From JBHIFB01 sp046760905 (lineage in GTDB: Bacteria; Gemmatimonadota; CAZMKB01), in NCBI GenBank assembly GCA_046760905.1, contig JBHIFB010000071.1, forward strand, positions 1-15,519: a stretch of DNA of 15,519 bases, given 5' to 3'. Position numbers and translations under genes: made by a program. Positions 1 through 7,644 of the stretch are shown piece after piece. The notes under the pieces were generated by a model. That model was not told the DNA's origin and searched no databases. It saw only the letters and a list, made by a program, of their open reading frames with translations. Numbering within the stretch: position 1 is the stretch's first letter; every line of letters starts with the position of its first letter.

Positions 1-629
1 ACGATGAGCGTTTTCATGGAATACTCGTGCAGCTTCCGCTACCGGATGGAATAGACACGAAAAATGTGCTGGAGAGGGTCGACCCGTCCAAGGATGTGGA
101 TGGCTTCCATCCGGTCAGCGTCGGTCGCCTAACACTTGGCGAAGATGTACTGAGGCCGTGTACGCCAGCAGGCATACAGGAGATTTTCAGGAGGAAGGGG
201 ATACGGGTGAGGGGTAAGCATGTCGTGGTTGTCGGCAGAAGCAATATTGTTGGAAAACCGCTTGCCAATATGTTGAGCCTCAAGAAAGAAACGGCTGATG
301 CAACGGTCACCCTATGCCACAGCAGGACGGAAGCTATGGAGGATCACACACGACGGGCGGATATCCTTGTCGCGGCAATCGGCAGAGCAGAGTTCATAAC
401 GGGAGATATGATAAGAGAAGGAGCGATAGTGATTGACGTGGGAATTAACAGGGTCGATGACCCTGGAACTGAGAAGGGTTATCGGTTGGTGGGGGATGTG
501 CATTTCGATTCAGTGGTAGAGAGAGCCAGTGCTATCACTCCCGTACCGGGAGGCGTGGGGCCGATGACCATCGCCATGCTGCTTCACAATACTGTTCAGG
601 CTGCGCAGGATCAGTCAGGCTACCGATAA
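1..629 (+). CDS. folD: Bifunctional methylene-THF dehydrogenase / methenyl-THF cyclohydrolase FolD (5' partial)
   Basis: FolD interconverts 5,10-methylene-THF and 10-formyl-THF in the cytosol, with NADP+ as the usual cofactor. The reading frame is already open at base 3 and reads DERFHGILVQLPLP, the conserved FolD segment just before the substrate pocket, so the gene starts upstream of the window. About 208 residues are present; the family is usually 280-300, so roughly 80 N-terminal residues are missing. The GTG at 27 lies inside the motif and is not the start. Other motifs seen: DVDGFHPVSVGRL, PCTPAGI, the Rossmann segment GKHVVVVGRSNIVGKPLANM, CHSRT, VIDVGINR, and the C-terminal ITPVPGGVGPMTIAMLLHNT. 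One small deviation is Ser where the family usually has Asn in the FHPxNxG motif. xseA follows in the same direction after about 31 bp. Identity is certain. Confidence 0.97.
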   Translation, partial: DERFHGILVQLPLPDGIDTKNVLERVDPSKDVDGFHPVSVGRLTLGEDVLRPCTPAGIQEIFRRKGIRVRGKHVVVVGRSNIVGKPLANMLSLKKETADATVTLCHSRTEAMEDHTRRADILVAAIGRAEFITGDMIREGAIVIDVGINRVDDPGTEKGYRLVGDVHFDSVVERASAITPVPGGVGPMTIAMLLHNTVQAAQDQSGYR

Positions 630-660
630 CATACCATAAAGACACAAAGGGTGAGTGACC

Positions 661-1908
661 GTGAAAGATGATCTCAGGATAATCGAGGAGCCTGCCGAAA
701 GAATCGCTTATAAAGTATCTGAGCTCACGAGGAAAATAAGAAAAGTCCTCGAACAGAGCATAGGGTACGTATGGGTGGAGGGGGAAATCTCCAACTTCAC
801 CAGGCACTCGTCAGGCCACATCTACTTCACGCTGAAGGATGAACATGCCCAGCTGAAATGCGTTATCTGGCGGAGCGTGAGGTTGCATTTTCCCTATGAA
901 GATCCCGACGGGATGAAGGTGATCGCGCAGGGATTCATCACCGTGTATGAGAGGGGTGGTCTGTACCAGCTGAATGTTGAGAGTCTCAGGCCTCTCGGTA
1001 TGGGTGAACTTCAAATTGCTTTCGAGAAGCTCAAGAAAAAGCTTCTGGATGAGGGCCTGTTCGACACCTCACTTAAGAAGGCCATCCCCCCCTATCCCAG
1101 ATGTATCGCGATCGTCACTTCACCGACAGGCGCAGCCATCAAGGATATGATCTCCGTCATTTCCCGGAGATATCCGCTGGTTAGCATGATACTTGCACCG
1201 GTGAGAGTGCAGGGCGAGGGTGCGGCCAGAGAGATTGCGAGTGCTCTTGAGTATCTCAACAGGTGGGGCGAGCCGGATGTCATAATAGTGGGAAGGGGTG
1301 GCGGATCGCTCGAAGATCTCTGGGCTTTTAACGAAGAGATAACAGCCAGGGCTATTTACGAATCCAGGATCCCGGTAGTATCCGCTGTGGGTCACGAGAT
1401 TGATTTTACTATCGCCGACTTTTCAGCCGATCTGCGGGCACCAACGCCTTCGGCTGCCGGTGAGTTAGTGGTTCCAGATATTCTGGAGCTCAAAGGGAGG
1501 GTCAATGGGTATGCCAGGTCACTCACCGCTCACTCCTCGAGACATCTGGCTAGGAGCGCACAGAGGCTCTCTGCTTTATCATCGAGTTACGGTCTGAGGC
1601 GGCTCGAGGGAAGACTGAGGGAAGTAATGCAGTACTTGGACACGCTCGGGAGGGGGATGATAACGAACATCGAGAAGAAGCAAAGTATGCACGGATCGGC
1701 TCTCTGCGAACTTGCCGGTAAGCTCAATGTTTTGAGCCCGATGAATACGCTTAAAAGAGGATATTCGATAACACGCAAACTCCCTGATGGGGATATCGTG
1801 AGCGACTCTCGGCAGGTCAAACGAGGTTCCTCTGTGGGAGTGATGCTTGCTGTGGGAAGCCTGAGATGCTCGGTGGATGAGGTAGAAACCGTCGGGGGAG
1901 GTTCGTGA
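661..1908 (+). CDS. xseA: Exodeoxyribonuclease VII large subunit XseA
   Basis: This is the catalytic large subunit of ExoVII, which degrades single-stranded DNA to short oligonucleotides in repair and recombination. In the 415-residue product an N-terminal OB-fold spans about residues 35-107 (GYVWVEGEISNFTRHSSGHI). The catalytic region contains TSPTGAAIKD (about 154-163), VQGE, RGGGSLEDLWAFNEE (about 212-226) and VGHEIDFTIADFSADLRAPT. A long helical, charged region follows, ending in the family's closing motif (LSPMNTLKRGYS). Length is normal. Two in-frame GTG starts exist, at 655 and 661. I chose 661 because AGGGTGA at 648-654 is then 6 nt upstream, whereas for 655 it would overlap the start. 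xseB begins one base after the stop, so the two subunits are probably co-translated. Confidence 0.96.
   Translation: MKDDLRIIEEPAERIAYKVSELTRKIRKVLEQSIGYVWVEGEISNFTRHSSGHIYFTLKDEHAQLKCVIWRSVRLHFPYEDPDGMKVIAQGFITVYERGGLYQLNVESLRPLGMGELQIAFEKLKKKLLDEGLFDTSLKKAIPPYPRCIAIVTSPTGAAIKDMISVISRRYPLVSMILAPVRVQGEGAAREIASALEYLNRWGEPDVIIVGRGGGSLEDLWAFNEEITARAIYESRIPVVSAVGHEIDFTIADFSADLRAPTPSAAGELVVPDILELKGRVNGYARSLTAHSSRHLARSAQRLSALSSSYGLRRLEGRLREVMQYLDTLGRGMITNIEKKQSMHGSALCELAGKLNVLSPMNTLKRGYSITRKLPDGDIVSDSRQVKRGSSVGVMLAVGSLRCSVDEVETVGGGS
1894..1901 (+). promoter_or_regulatory. Strong ribosome binding site for xseB
   Basis: GGGGGAGG lies inside the 3' end of xseA, 8 nt before the ATG at 1910. It selects that ATG over the in-frame ATG at 1922. 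Confidence 0.75.
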
Positions 1909-1909
1909 A

Positions 1910-2140
1910 ATGCGAGATGAGATGAGTTTAGAAGACCAGTTGAAAAGGCTCGAGGAAATAGTAAAAAGGCTCGAGGTAAACGAGTTGCCGCTGGAAGATG
2001 CGATATCGCTTTTCGAGGAGGGTGCCTCTATTGTAAAATCGGCGCAGAATAAGCTGGCGAAAGACGAAGTGAGAATACAGAAAATAGTGAAAGAGCTCGA
2101 AGGAGGCCCAGTACTGGAGGATTATGAGCCTGAGGAGTGA
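1910..2140 (+). CDS. xseB: Exodeoxyribonuclease VII small subunit XseB
   Basis: XseB is the small helical subunit that assembles on the XseA stalk to form active ExoVII. The 76-residue product fits the family length (about 60-80). The pattern is typical: SLEDQLKRLEEIVKRLE, then ELPLEDAISLFEEGASIVKSAQNKL and a short charged tail. KRLE recurs seven residues apart (KRLEEIVKRLEV), one heptad of the antiparallel helical hairpin. The start is one base after the xseA stop and has a strong SD. The stop overlaps the possible GTG start of the next gene at 2137 in a GTGA arrangement. Identification rests on both sequence pattern and adjacency to xseA. Confidence 0.95.
   Translation: MRDEMSLEDQLKRLEEIVKRLEVNELPLEDAISLFEEGASIVKSAQNKLAKDEVRIQKIVKELEGGPVLEDYEPEE
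1943..1976 (+). repeat. 13-bp direct repeat inside xseB (one-heptad duplication)
   Basis: AAAAGGCTCGAGG occurs at 1943-1955 and again at 1964-1976, exactly 21 bp apart, encoding KRLEE and KRLEV. The seven-codon spacing fits a coiled-coil heptad. The exact nucleotide identity could reflect a small in-frame duplication or simply codon preference. Confidence 0.7.
2132..2137 (+). promoter_or_regulatory. Ribosome binding site deciding the ispA start
   Basis: GAGGAG lies 5 nt before the GTG at 2143. For the other in-frame GTG, at 2137, the same motif would overlap the start codon, so 2143 is the better call. Confidence 0.55.
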
Positions 2141-2142
2141 AT

Positions 2143-3069
2143 GTGGAGAAATGGGAAATAAATCAAGAAGATTGTGCTTTCATCGACAGGGTGCTGGAGG
2201 AGGAGAGAAAGAAGATCGAAGACCAACTTTCAAATTATTGTGAAAAGCAACTCACGGGAACCCTTGGCAGGGCCAGCGCATATACCATTGGTGCCGGAGG
2301 GAAGAGGCTCAGGCCAATACTCATGGTGGCAACTTACAAGTCTCTCGGAGGCAAGAGAAAGGTCATCTACCCGCTCTCGATTTCCGTTGAGCTTATTCAC
2401 TCCTATTCCCTCATCCACGATGATTTGCCCCAACTGGACAATGATGATTACAGGAGAGGGAAGCTCACCTGCCACAAGGTCTTCGGAGAGAATACCGCAT
2501 TACTCACCGGGATAGATCTCATAGGAAGATCTGTGAGCGTAATAATAAGCGTCGGAAGGGAGTCTCGTCTCGACGTGGGCATCATTCAAAGGCTGACGCA
2601 GGAGCTGATGAATGCGAGCGGTGTTGAGGGTCTTGTGGGCGGTCAGGTTGCAGACATTCTTTACGAATCCCGAGAATTCGATGAGACTGTATTATATTAC
2701 ATTCACGGGCATAAGACTGCTGTGCTTTTCGGGGTTTCGACTGCGATGGGATCGATCCTGGCCGGATCAGCAGATGATGAAGTGGAAATTATCAGGGATT
2801 ACGGGATGCAGTTGGGATTTGCATTTCAGATAATTGATGATATATTAGATGAAACAAGTTCCTTCGAGGACATGGGCAAAGTGGTTAGGAAAGACCACGA
2901 AAAGGGAAAGGCGACATTTCCATCCCTTTTCGGTGTTGAGGGATCCCTCGATAAAGCCAGAGAACATGCGGGTAAGGCGAGGGAAGCTTTATCCTGCGCT
3001 GGCCTGGACGACAGATTCCTGAGTCTTTTTCCCTTATGGATACTGAACAATGCATCGATAGATGTGTAG
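2143..3069 (+). CDS. ispA: Polyprenyl (farnesyl/geranylgeranyl-type) diphosphate synthase
   Basis: This is a short-chain trans-prenyltransferase that condenses IPP with allylic diphosphates, the step that uses precursors from the Dxs pathway. Seen in the roughly 308-residue product: GAGGKRLRP (IPP binding, about 51-59); the first Asp-rich motif in YSLIHDDLPQLDNDDYRRGK, with the four-residue DDxxxxD spacing of bacterial enzymes; GGQVADI; HKTAVLF; and the second Asp-rich motif FQIIDDILD (about 229-237), followed by a Lys-rich KDHEKGKATFPSLFG. Tyr five residues before the first motif matches the IspA arrangement and suggests a C15 (or C20) product. Oddities: the usual AGDAL segment reads TGIDL, so the conserved Asp is displaced, and the C-terminus ends in NNASIDV without the usual final Arg. 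A GTG at 2137, overlapping the xseB stop, is a possible alternative start. dxs follows after 9 bp. Confidence 0.9.
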   Translation: MEKWEINQEDCAFIDRVLEEERKKIEDQLSNYCEKQLTGTLGRASAYTIGAGGKRLRPILMVATYKSLGGKRKVIYPLSISVELIHSYSLIHDDLPQLDNDDYRRGKLTCHKVFGENTALLTGIDLIGRSVSVIISVGRESRLDVGIIQRLTQELMNASGVEGLVGGQVADILYESREFDETVLYYIHGHKTAVLFGVSTAMGSILAGSADDEVEIIRDYGMQLGFAFQIIDDILDETSSFEDMGKVVRKDHEKGKATFPSLFGVEGSLDKAREHAGKAREALSCAGLDDRFLSLFPLWILNNASIDV

Positions 3070-3078
3070 TATGCAGAA

Positions 3079-4986
3079 ATGTCAGCCATGTTCGAAAATT
3101 TCAAATCAATAGAAGAGCTCAAGACCATGAGTCTTGAGGAACTCGAGGTTCTCAGCGGAGAATTGCGTGAATACATAATTTCCGTGGTATCGAAAACAGG
3201 TGGTCATCTCGCATCCAGCCTCGGGGTCATCGAGCTGACGGTTGCTCTCCACTACGTGTTTGACGCACCGCGTGACATATTGATCTGGGACGTGGGACAT
3301 CAGAGCTATGCTCACAAGATTCTCACTGGGCGAAAAGAAGCGTTTGAAACCCTCAGAGAGGAGGGCGGCATCTCCGGCTTTCCCAGAAGGATTGAAAGCC
3401 AGTATGACCCTTTCGGCACAGGTCATGCCAGCACCTCGATATCTGCAGCACTCGGCTTTGCCGTCGCACGCGACAGGAATGAATCCGACTACCGGGTTCT
3501 AGCCGTTGTCGGAGATGGTGCCCTGACAGGCGGCCTTGCTTATGAAGGCCTGAACAATGCGGGCGCCTCAGGTACCGACATCATCGTCATCCTGAATGAT
3601 AACAGGATGTCTATTTCTCCCAATGTCGGTGCCATCTCCCGATACCTGACTTCCGTGATAACGAATCCCGCTTACAACCGGATACGAACCGAAATCTGGA
3701 ACCTCACCTGGAAGCTCAGCTCCTTCGGAAAAAGCGTCAGGGTTATGGCGAGAAGACTCGAGGAAAGTCTTAAAAACCTCATAACTCCCGGCATGCTCTT
3801 CGAAGAACTTGGCTTCAGATATATAGGCCCCGTCGACGGCCACAATCTCAGGGAATTGATAGGAACATTAAGAGGTCTGAAGGAGATAAGGGGTCCCATC
3901 TTCGTGCATGTTATTACGACTAAAGGCAAGGGATATGTACCGGCCGAAACGAGCCCACACAGGTTCCACGGCGTGGGTTCATTCGATAAGGTGACTGGAA
4001 AGGGAAATGCCAAATCAAATCTGCCTAGCTACACATCAGTATTCTCGAAAACTCTCATCGATCTAGCCGAGAGAGATAAACGAATCGTCGCCGTGACTGC
4101 AGCAATGCCCGATGGCACGGGGCTCACCCCTTTTGGTGAGAAATATCCAGACCGGTTCTTCGATGTTGGGATTGCAGAGCAGCATGCAGTCACATTCTCT
4201 GCCGGTATGGCATGTGCGGGCATGAAACCGGTCGCAGCGATTTACTCGACTTTTCTTCAAAGGTCTCTCGACCAGATCATCCATGACGTTGCGCTACAGA
4301 ATCTTCCGGTCGTTTTTGTGCTCGACAGAGGCGGTCTGGTTGGCAGAGACGGCGTAACTCATCATGGGGTTTTCGATCTAACCTATCTCTCGATGATTCC
4401 GAACATGGTGGTCTCATCCCCCAAGGATGAACAGGAAGTGAAAAACCTGCTTTTCACAGCATTGAAATATAATGGCGGGCCATTTGCGATACGATATCCG
4501 AGAGACGTCGTCTTCAGACTCGATCCGCCGGATGCACCAAAGGAGCTTCGCATCGGTTCGTGGGAAGTAATCCACGATGGCAATGAGATTGTCTTCCTCG
4601 CCGTCGGTTCTATGGTGAAGAATTGTCTTGAAGCCAGCCAAAAGCTGGCTGAATCCGGTCTCAGTCCAGGTCTCGTAAACTGCCGATTTGTGAAACCGCT
4701 GGACAGAGCACTTCTGGAAAGATTATCGACGGAATACAGCGTGCTCATCACGGTCGAAGAAAACGTCGTTTCTGGCGGTTTTGGAAGTCGGGTAGCCCAT
4801 GCGCTGCTGGAGAGAGGGACACCTCCGGTGAGGTTGTACCAGCATGGACTGCCTGATTCATTCGTAGATCATGCATCGAGAGACAGGCTTCTCCACGAGG
4901 TCGGACTCTCCCCAGAAGAGATAGCCAAGAAGGCAATGGCACTTCTAACAGGAAAGCAAGTCGAGCATCAGCGTATACTGAAATAA
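3079..4986 (+). CDS. dxs: 1-deoxy-D-xylulose-5-phosphate synthase Dxs
   Basis: Dxs is the ThDP-dependent enzyme joining pyruvate and glyceraldehyde-3-phosphate, the entry step of the MEP isoprenoid pathway; its product also feeds thiamine and pyridoxal synthesis. The 635-residue product has normal length. Seen: GGHLASSLGVIELTVALHYV with His43; DVGHQSYAHKILTGR with His74; the ThDP/Mg motif GDGALTGGLAYEGLNNAG through NDNRMSISPNVGA; LFEELGFRYIGPVDGHNL; then the pyrimidine and C-terminal transketolase domains with FFDVGIAEQHAVTFSAGM, YSTFLQRSLDQIIHDVA, DRGGLVGRDGVTHHGVFDL and VEENVVSGGFGS. The start is ATG 3079, with ATG 3088 a possible alternative. Neither has a convincing SD, so initiation may depend on ribosomes finishing ispA 9 bp upstream. 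The pairing with the polyprenyl synthase is functionally coherent. Confidence 0.97.
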   Translation: MSAMFENFKSIEELKTMSLEELEVLSGELREYIISVVSKTGGHLASSLGVIELTVALHYVFDAPRDILIWDVGHQSYAHKILTGRKEAFETLREEGGISGFPRRIESQYDPFGTGHASTSISAALGFAVARDRNESDYRVLAVVGDGALTGGLAYEGLNNAGASGTDIIVILNDNRMSISPNVGAISRYLTSVITNPAYNRIRTEIWNLTWKLSSFGKSVRVMARRLEESLKNLITPGMLFEELGFRYIGPVDGHNLRELIGTLRGLKEIRGPIFVHVITTKGKGYVPAETSPHRFHGVGSFDKVTGKGNAKSNLPSYTSVFSKTLIDLAERDKRIVAVTAAMPDGTGLTPFGEKYPDRFFDVGIAEQHAVTFSAGMACAGMKPVAAIYSTFLQRSLDQIIHDVALQNLPVVFVLDRGGLVGRDGVTHHGVFDLTYLSMIPNMVVSSPKDEQEVKNLLFTALKYNGGPFAIRYPRDVVFRLDPPDAPKELRIGSWEVIHDGNEIVFLAVGSMVKNCLEASQKLAESGLSPGLVNCRFVKPLDRALLERLSTEYSVLITVEENVVSGGFGSRVAHALLERGTPPVRLYQHGLPDSFVDHASRDRLLHEVGLSPEEIAKKAMALLTGKQVEHQRILK

Positions 4987-5018
4987 CTAGATTCGATGCA
5001 TGAGAGGAAAACAAACGG

Positions 5019-5885
5019 ATGAAGCTCGGCATAGTCGCAAATTATACCCACCGTCGGACCCCCGGAATTGTGAAGAGTATCGTGTCGTGGTGTAAGAAAA
5101 ATGAAATAGAAATTTCATTCGATCACGAGGTGCGCGAACGGGAGGGAATCGAGAGGTATGATTTTGAGGAGGTTGAGACCACAGCCCCTGGTCTGGACGC
5201 TGTCATCGCAATTGGCGGAGATGGTACAATCCTCGCGACGACCAGGATGGTATCGGGGAGTAACGCCCCGATTTTTGGAATAAACGTGGGAGGTTTAGGA
5301 TTCCTAACCATAGCCACGGCAGATAATTACATAGATTACCTCACAAAGTTTATTAAGGGCGAATACGACGTACAGGAAAGAATGATGCTCGAAGTGGAGG
5401 TGGAAGGGTTGGAGAGGAGCGAGAAGAAGCGGTTTCTCGCGTTGAATGACGCGGTCATCTATAAAGGTGCGTTTTCAAGGATTGTACAGCTGAAAATCGA
5501 TGTAGGCGAGGAAGAGGTAGGAACTTTCCTGGCGGATGGCATAATAATATCAACTCCAACCGGTTCTACGGGATATTCTCTCTCATCAGGGGGTCCACTC
5601 ATATTCCCCACCATGGAAGTCATCGTCGTAACCCCGATCTGCCCGCACACGCTCGGGGCTCGCCCACTCGTGATACCTTCGGACAGGCGTGTAGTTGTTT
5701 TCGTGAAGTCACGGGGCATTGAACTGGCCCTGACGGTGGATGGACAGAAGGGAATGGTTCTCGGGGAAGGGAGCAGGATCAGTGTCTACAAAGCAGAAAG
5801 ATCGATACGATTGGTGAGATTTCCGGAGAGCAGCTTCTTCACCCTGCTGCGGAGGAAGCTGGGATGGATCGCAAGGGAGGAGTGA
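5019..5885 (+). CDS. nadK: NAD kinase NadK
   Basis: NadK phosphorylates NAD+ to NADP+ in the cytosol. The 288-residue product carries AIGGDGTILATT (GGDGT at 66-70, catalytic Asp68), GINVGGLGFLT, the NAD-contacting RFLALNDAVIYKG (ALND at 141-144; many homologues have LNE) and DGIIISTPTGSTGYSLSSGG, followed by VTPICPHTLGARPLVIP. Length and domain order are normal. The ATG at 5019 has GAGAGG about 11 nt upstream. The gap to dxs is 32 bp and recN starts 5 bp after the stop. Placing nadK beside folD and isoprenoid genes makes sense because FolD and the enzyme after Dxs both use NADP(H); this link is inference. No unusual residues were seen. Confidence 0.96.
   Translation: MKLGIVANYTHRRTPGIVKSIVSWCKKNEIEISFDHEVREREGIERYDFEEVETTAPGLDAVIAIGGDGTILATTRMVSGSNAPIFGINVGGLGFLTIATADNYIDYLTKFIKGEYDVQERMMLEVEVEGLERSEKKRFLALNDAVIYKGAFSRIVQLKIDVGEEEVGTFLADGIIISTPTGSTGYSLSSGGPLIFPTMEVIVVTPICPHTLGARPLVIPSDRRVVVFVKSRGIELALTVDGQKGMVLGEGSRISVYKAERSIRLVRFPESSFFTLLRRKLGWIAREE
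5875..5882 (+). promoter_or_regulatory. Strong ribosome binding site fixing the recN start
   Basis: GGGAGGAG lies in the last codons of nadK, 8 nt before the ATG at 5891. It supports that start over the in-frame ATG at 5864, which lies within nadK and would add nine uncharacteristic residues. Confidence 0.75.
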
Positions 5886-5890
5886 GGTGC

Positions 5891-7621
5891 ATGCTGGTCG
5901 AACTGAGAATCCACGATTTCGCATTGATAAAGAACCTTTCCATGCGGCTCGGCAGTTCCCTTAACATACTCACTGGTGAGACGGGGGCGGGGAAATCAAT
6001 CGTCATAGACGCAATACAGATCCTTCTCGGTTCCAGGGCCAGGCAGATCAAAATCCGATCGAATGCGAAGTGCGCTCGGGTGGAAGGTCTTTTCCGGATA
6101 AGCAGTGACTACGAGGAACTTTTCAGGGTTCTTGCCGATTCAGGTATAGAATGCGATGATGGTGAAATCGTGATACGGCGTGAGGTGTTCAGGGATGGCC
6201 CCAGCCACTCCATCGTGAATGGATACATGGTCCCTGTCAGCACTGTGAGAAGGATCGGAGAACTCCTCGTCGATTTCCACGGACAGCAGGAGGGCACAAG
6301 CCTCAAAAATCCAAGGATCCAGCTCAAACTACTTGATGCGTTTGCAGACTCCACAGAACAGAGCCGTCGGGTCCTTTCCCTCTACGACAGGAGGAGAGAG
6401 CTTGTGAAAGAGTTGCGGAAGGTGGAGGATGAGCTGGGTACTTTGACTGATAGGGTGAAGGGACTTGAAGATGATCTTCACGATATCGATTCTATTGGGA
6501 TCTCTTCCGGTGAGGAAGATGAGCTGAGGAGGCAGAAGAAACTTCTCGAGAATTTCGAAAGAATCTCTCTTTTGAGTGGCATAATTTTTGATGACCTTTC
6601 ACGTGAAGAGGATGGAATAACCTTGAGGCTCAAGCAGCTTGAGAAGAGTTTCGAAGAGCTCATACAGATTGCTGGTGAGCTAAAGGAAGCTCACACGATG
6701 TTTGAGGATGCTCTTTTGTCTCTGGACGAGGTCTCGAGGAGGCTGGGAACATTCGTCGAGGACGTGGAGTACGATCCGGAGCGGCTCGAGGCGATCCGGC
6801 AGAGACTCACAGAAATTGCGAGGGTGAAGAGGAAATTTGGCACGACGATTGATGATGTGATGAAATACAGGGAGTGGGCACTCGCATCGCTGGGGAAAAA
6901 GGAGGAGCTGGAAAGGGAGAGGGACGCGCTCTTTCGGGAAATAAGCGATACGGAAAGCCTCCTTGGCAAGGAAGCCGCCTTGCTGACTAAAATGAGGAGC
7001 AGGGCTGCGATGGAGCTCGAGAAGAGGACGGAAAAGGGTATGAGGGCCTTGGGAATTTCGAATGGAAAGTTCAAAGTGGATATCAGTACGCGGGTTGATT
7101 TTGAAACCGGTTTAGAAGCAGTTCACGTGGATGCTATCGGAAGATCCGGCGCCGACAGAGTCCGGTTCATGGTGAGTACCAATCCGGGTGAACCGATGCT
7201 TCCGCTGGCCGACATTGCCTCAGGAGGGGAGCTCTCGAGAATCATGCTGGCGATAAAGACTGCCATCGCTGAAAAAGACAATACTCCCACCCTCATCTTC
7301 GATGAAGTAGATTCAGGTATTGGAGGTGAGGTGGGTATCAGAGTCGGTGATAAACTCTCGGAAATCGGCCGGTCGCATCAAATCCTTGTGGTCACTCACC
7401 TTGCCCAGATCGCCGTCAGGGCTGATCTGCATCTTTACGTCGAAAAAGTCGAAAGGAAGGGGGAAGCGGATATACGCTTGAGGAAACTTGGATGGGGCGA
7501 GAGAACGAGCGAGGTTGCGAGAATGCTGGGTGGGGACCCCGCCAGCAGTGTATCACAAAGACATGCCAGAGAAATGCTACAAGAGGCTGGTCGTAAAGAA
7601 GAGGCAATAGAAGAGCAGTAG
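5891..7621 (+). CDS. recN: DNA repair protein RecN
   Basis: RecN is an SMC-like ATPase that holds broken DNA ends together during double-strand break repair. The 576-residue product begins MLVELRIHDFALIKNL, the typical RecN N-terminus. Walker A GETGAGKS is at about 29-36, with HGQQEGTSLKNP following in the N-lobe. A long charged helical region (about residues 160-390) forms the coiled-coil arms. The C-lobe has the ABC signature ASGGELSRIMLAIKT (about 443), Walker B TLIFDEVDSGIGGEVG (about 467) and the switch His region QILVVTHLAQIAVRAD. All ATPase motifs are intact and the length is typical. It lies 5 bp after nadK, a nadK-recN adjacency seen in many bacteria. galT follows after 23 bp. Confidence 0.96.
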   Translation: MLVELRIHDFALIKNLSMRLGSSLNILTGETGAGKSIVIDAIQILLGSRARQIKIRSNAKCARVEGLFRISSDYEELFRVLADSGIECDDGEIVIRREVFRDGPSHSIVNGYMVPVSTVRRIGELLVDFHGQQEGTSLKNPRIQLKLLDAFADSTEQSRRVLSLYDRRRELVKELRKVEDELGTLTDRVKGLEDDLHDIDSIGISSGEEDELRRQKKLLENFERISLLSGIIFDDLSREEDGITLRLKQLEKSFEELIQIAGELKEAHTMFEDALLSLDEVSRRLGTFVEDVEYDPERLEAIRQRLTEIARVKRKFGTTIDDVMKYREWALASLGKKEELERERDALFREISDTESLLGKEAALLTKMRSRAAMELEKRTEKGMRALGISNGKFKVDISTRVDFETGLEAVHVDAIGRSGADRVRFMVSTNPGEPMLPLADIASGGELSRIMLAIKTAIAEKDNTPTLIFDEVDSGIGGEVGIRVGDKLSEIGRSHQILVVTHLAQIAVRADLHLYVEKVERKGEADIRLRKLGWGERTSEVARMLGGDPASSVSQRHAREMLQEAGRKEEAIEEQ

Positions 7622-7644
7622 AGCAGACACTACAGGAGAAATAT

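Noticed and set aside
5864..5890. Upstream ATG extension of recN
   Set aside because: It adds nine residues not seen in RecN and lies within nadK; the SD at 5875-5882 points to ATG 5891.
6691..7074. 127-residue serine- and leucine-rich minus-strand frame in recN, and similar minus-strand frames elsewhere
   Set aside because: These mirror the codon bias of coiled-coil or charged coding sequence on the + strand, with no recognisable motif or SD.
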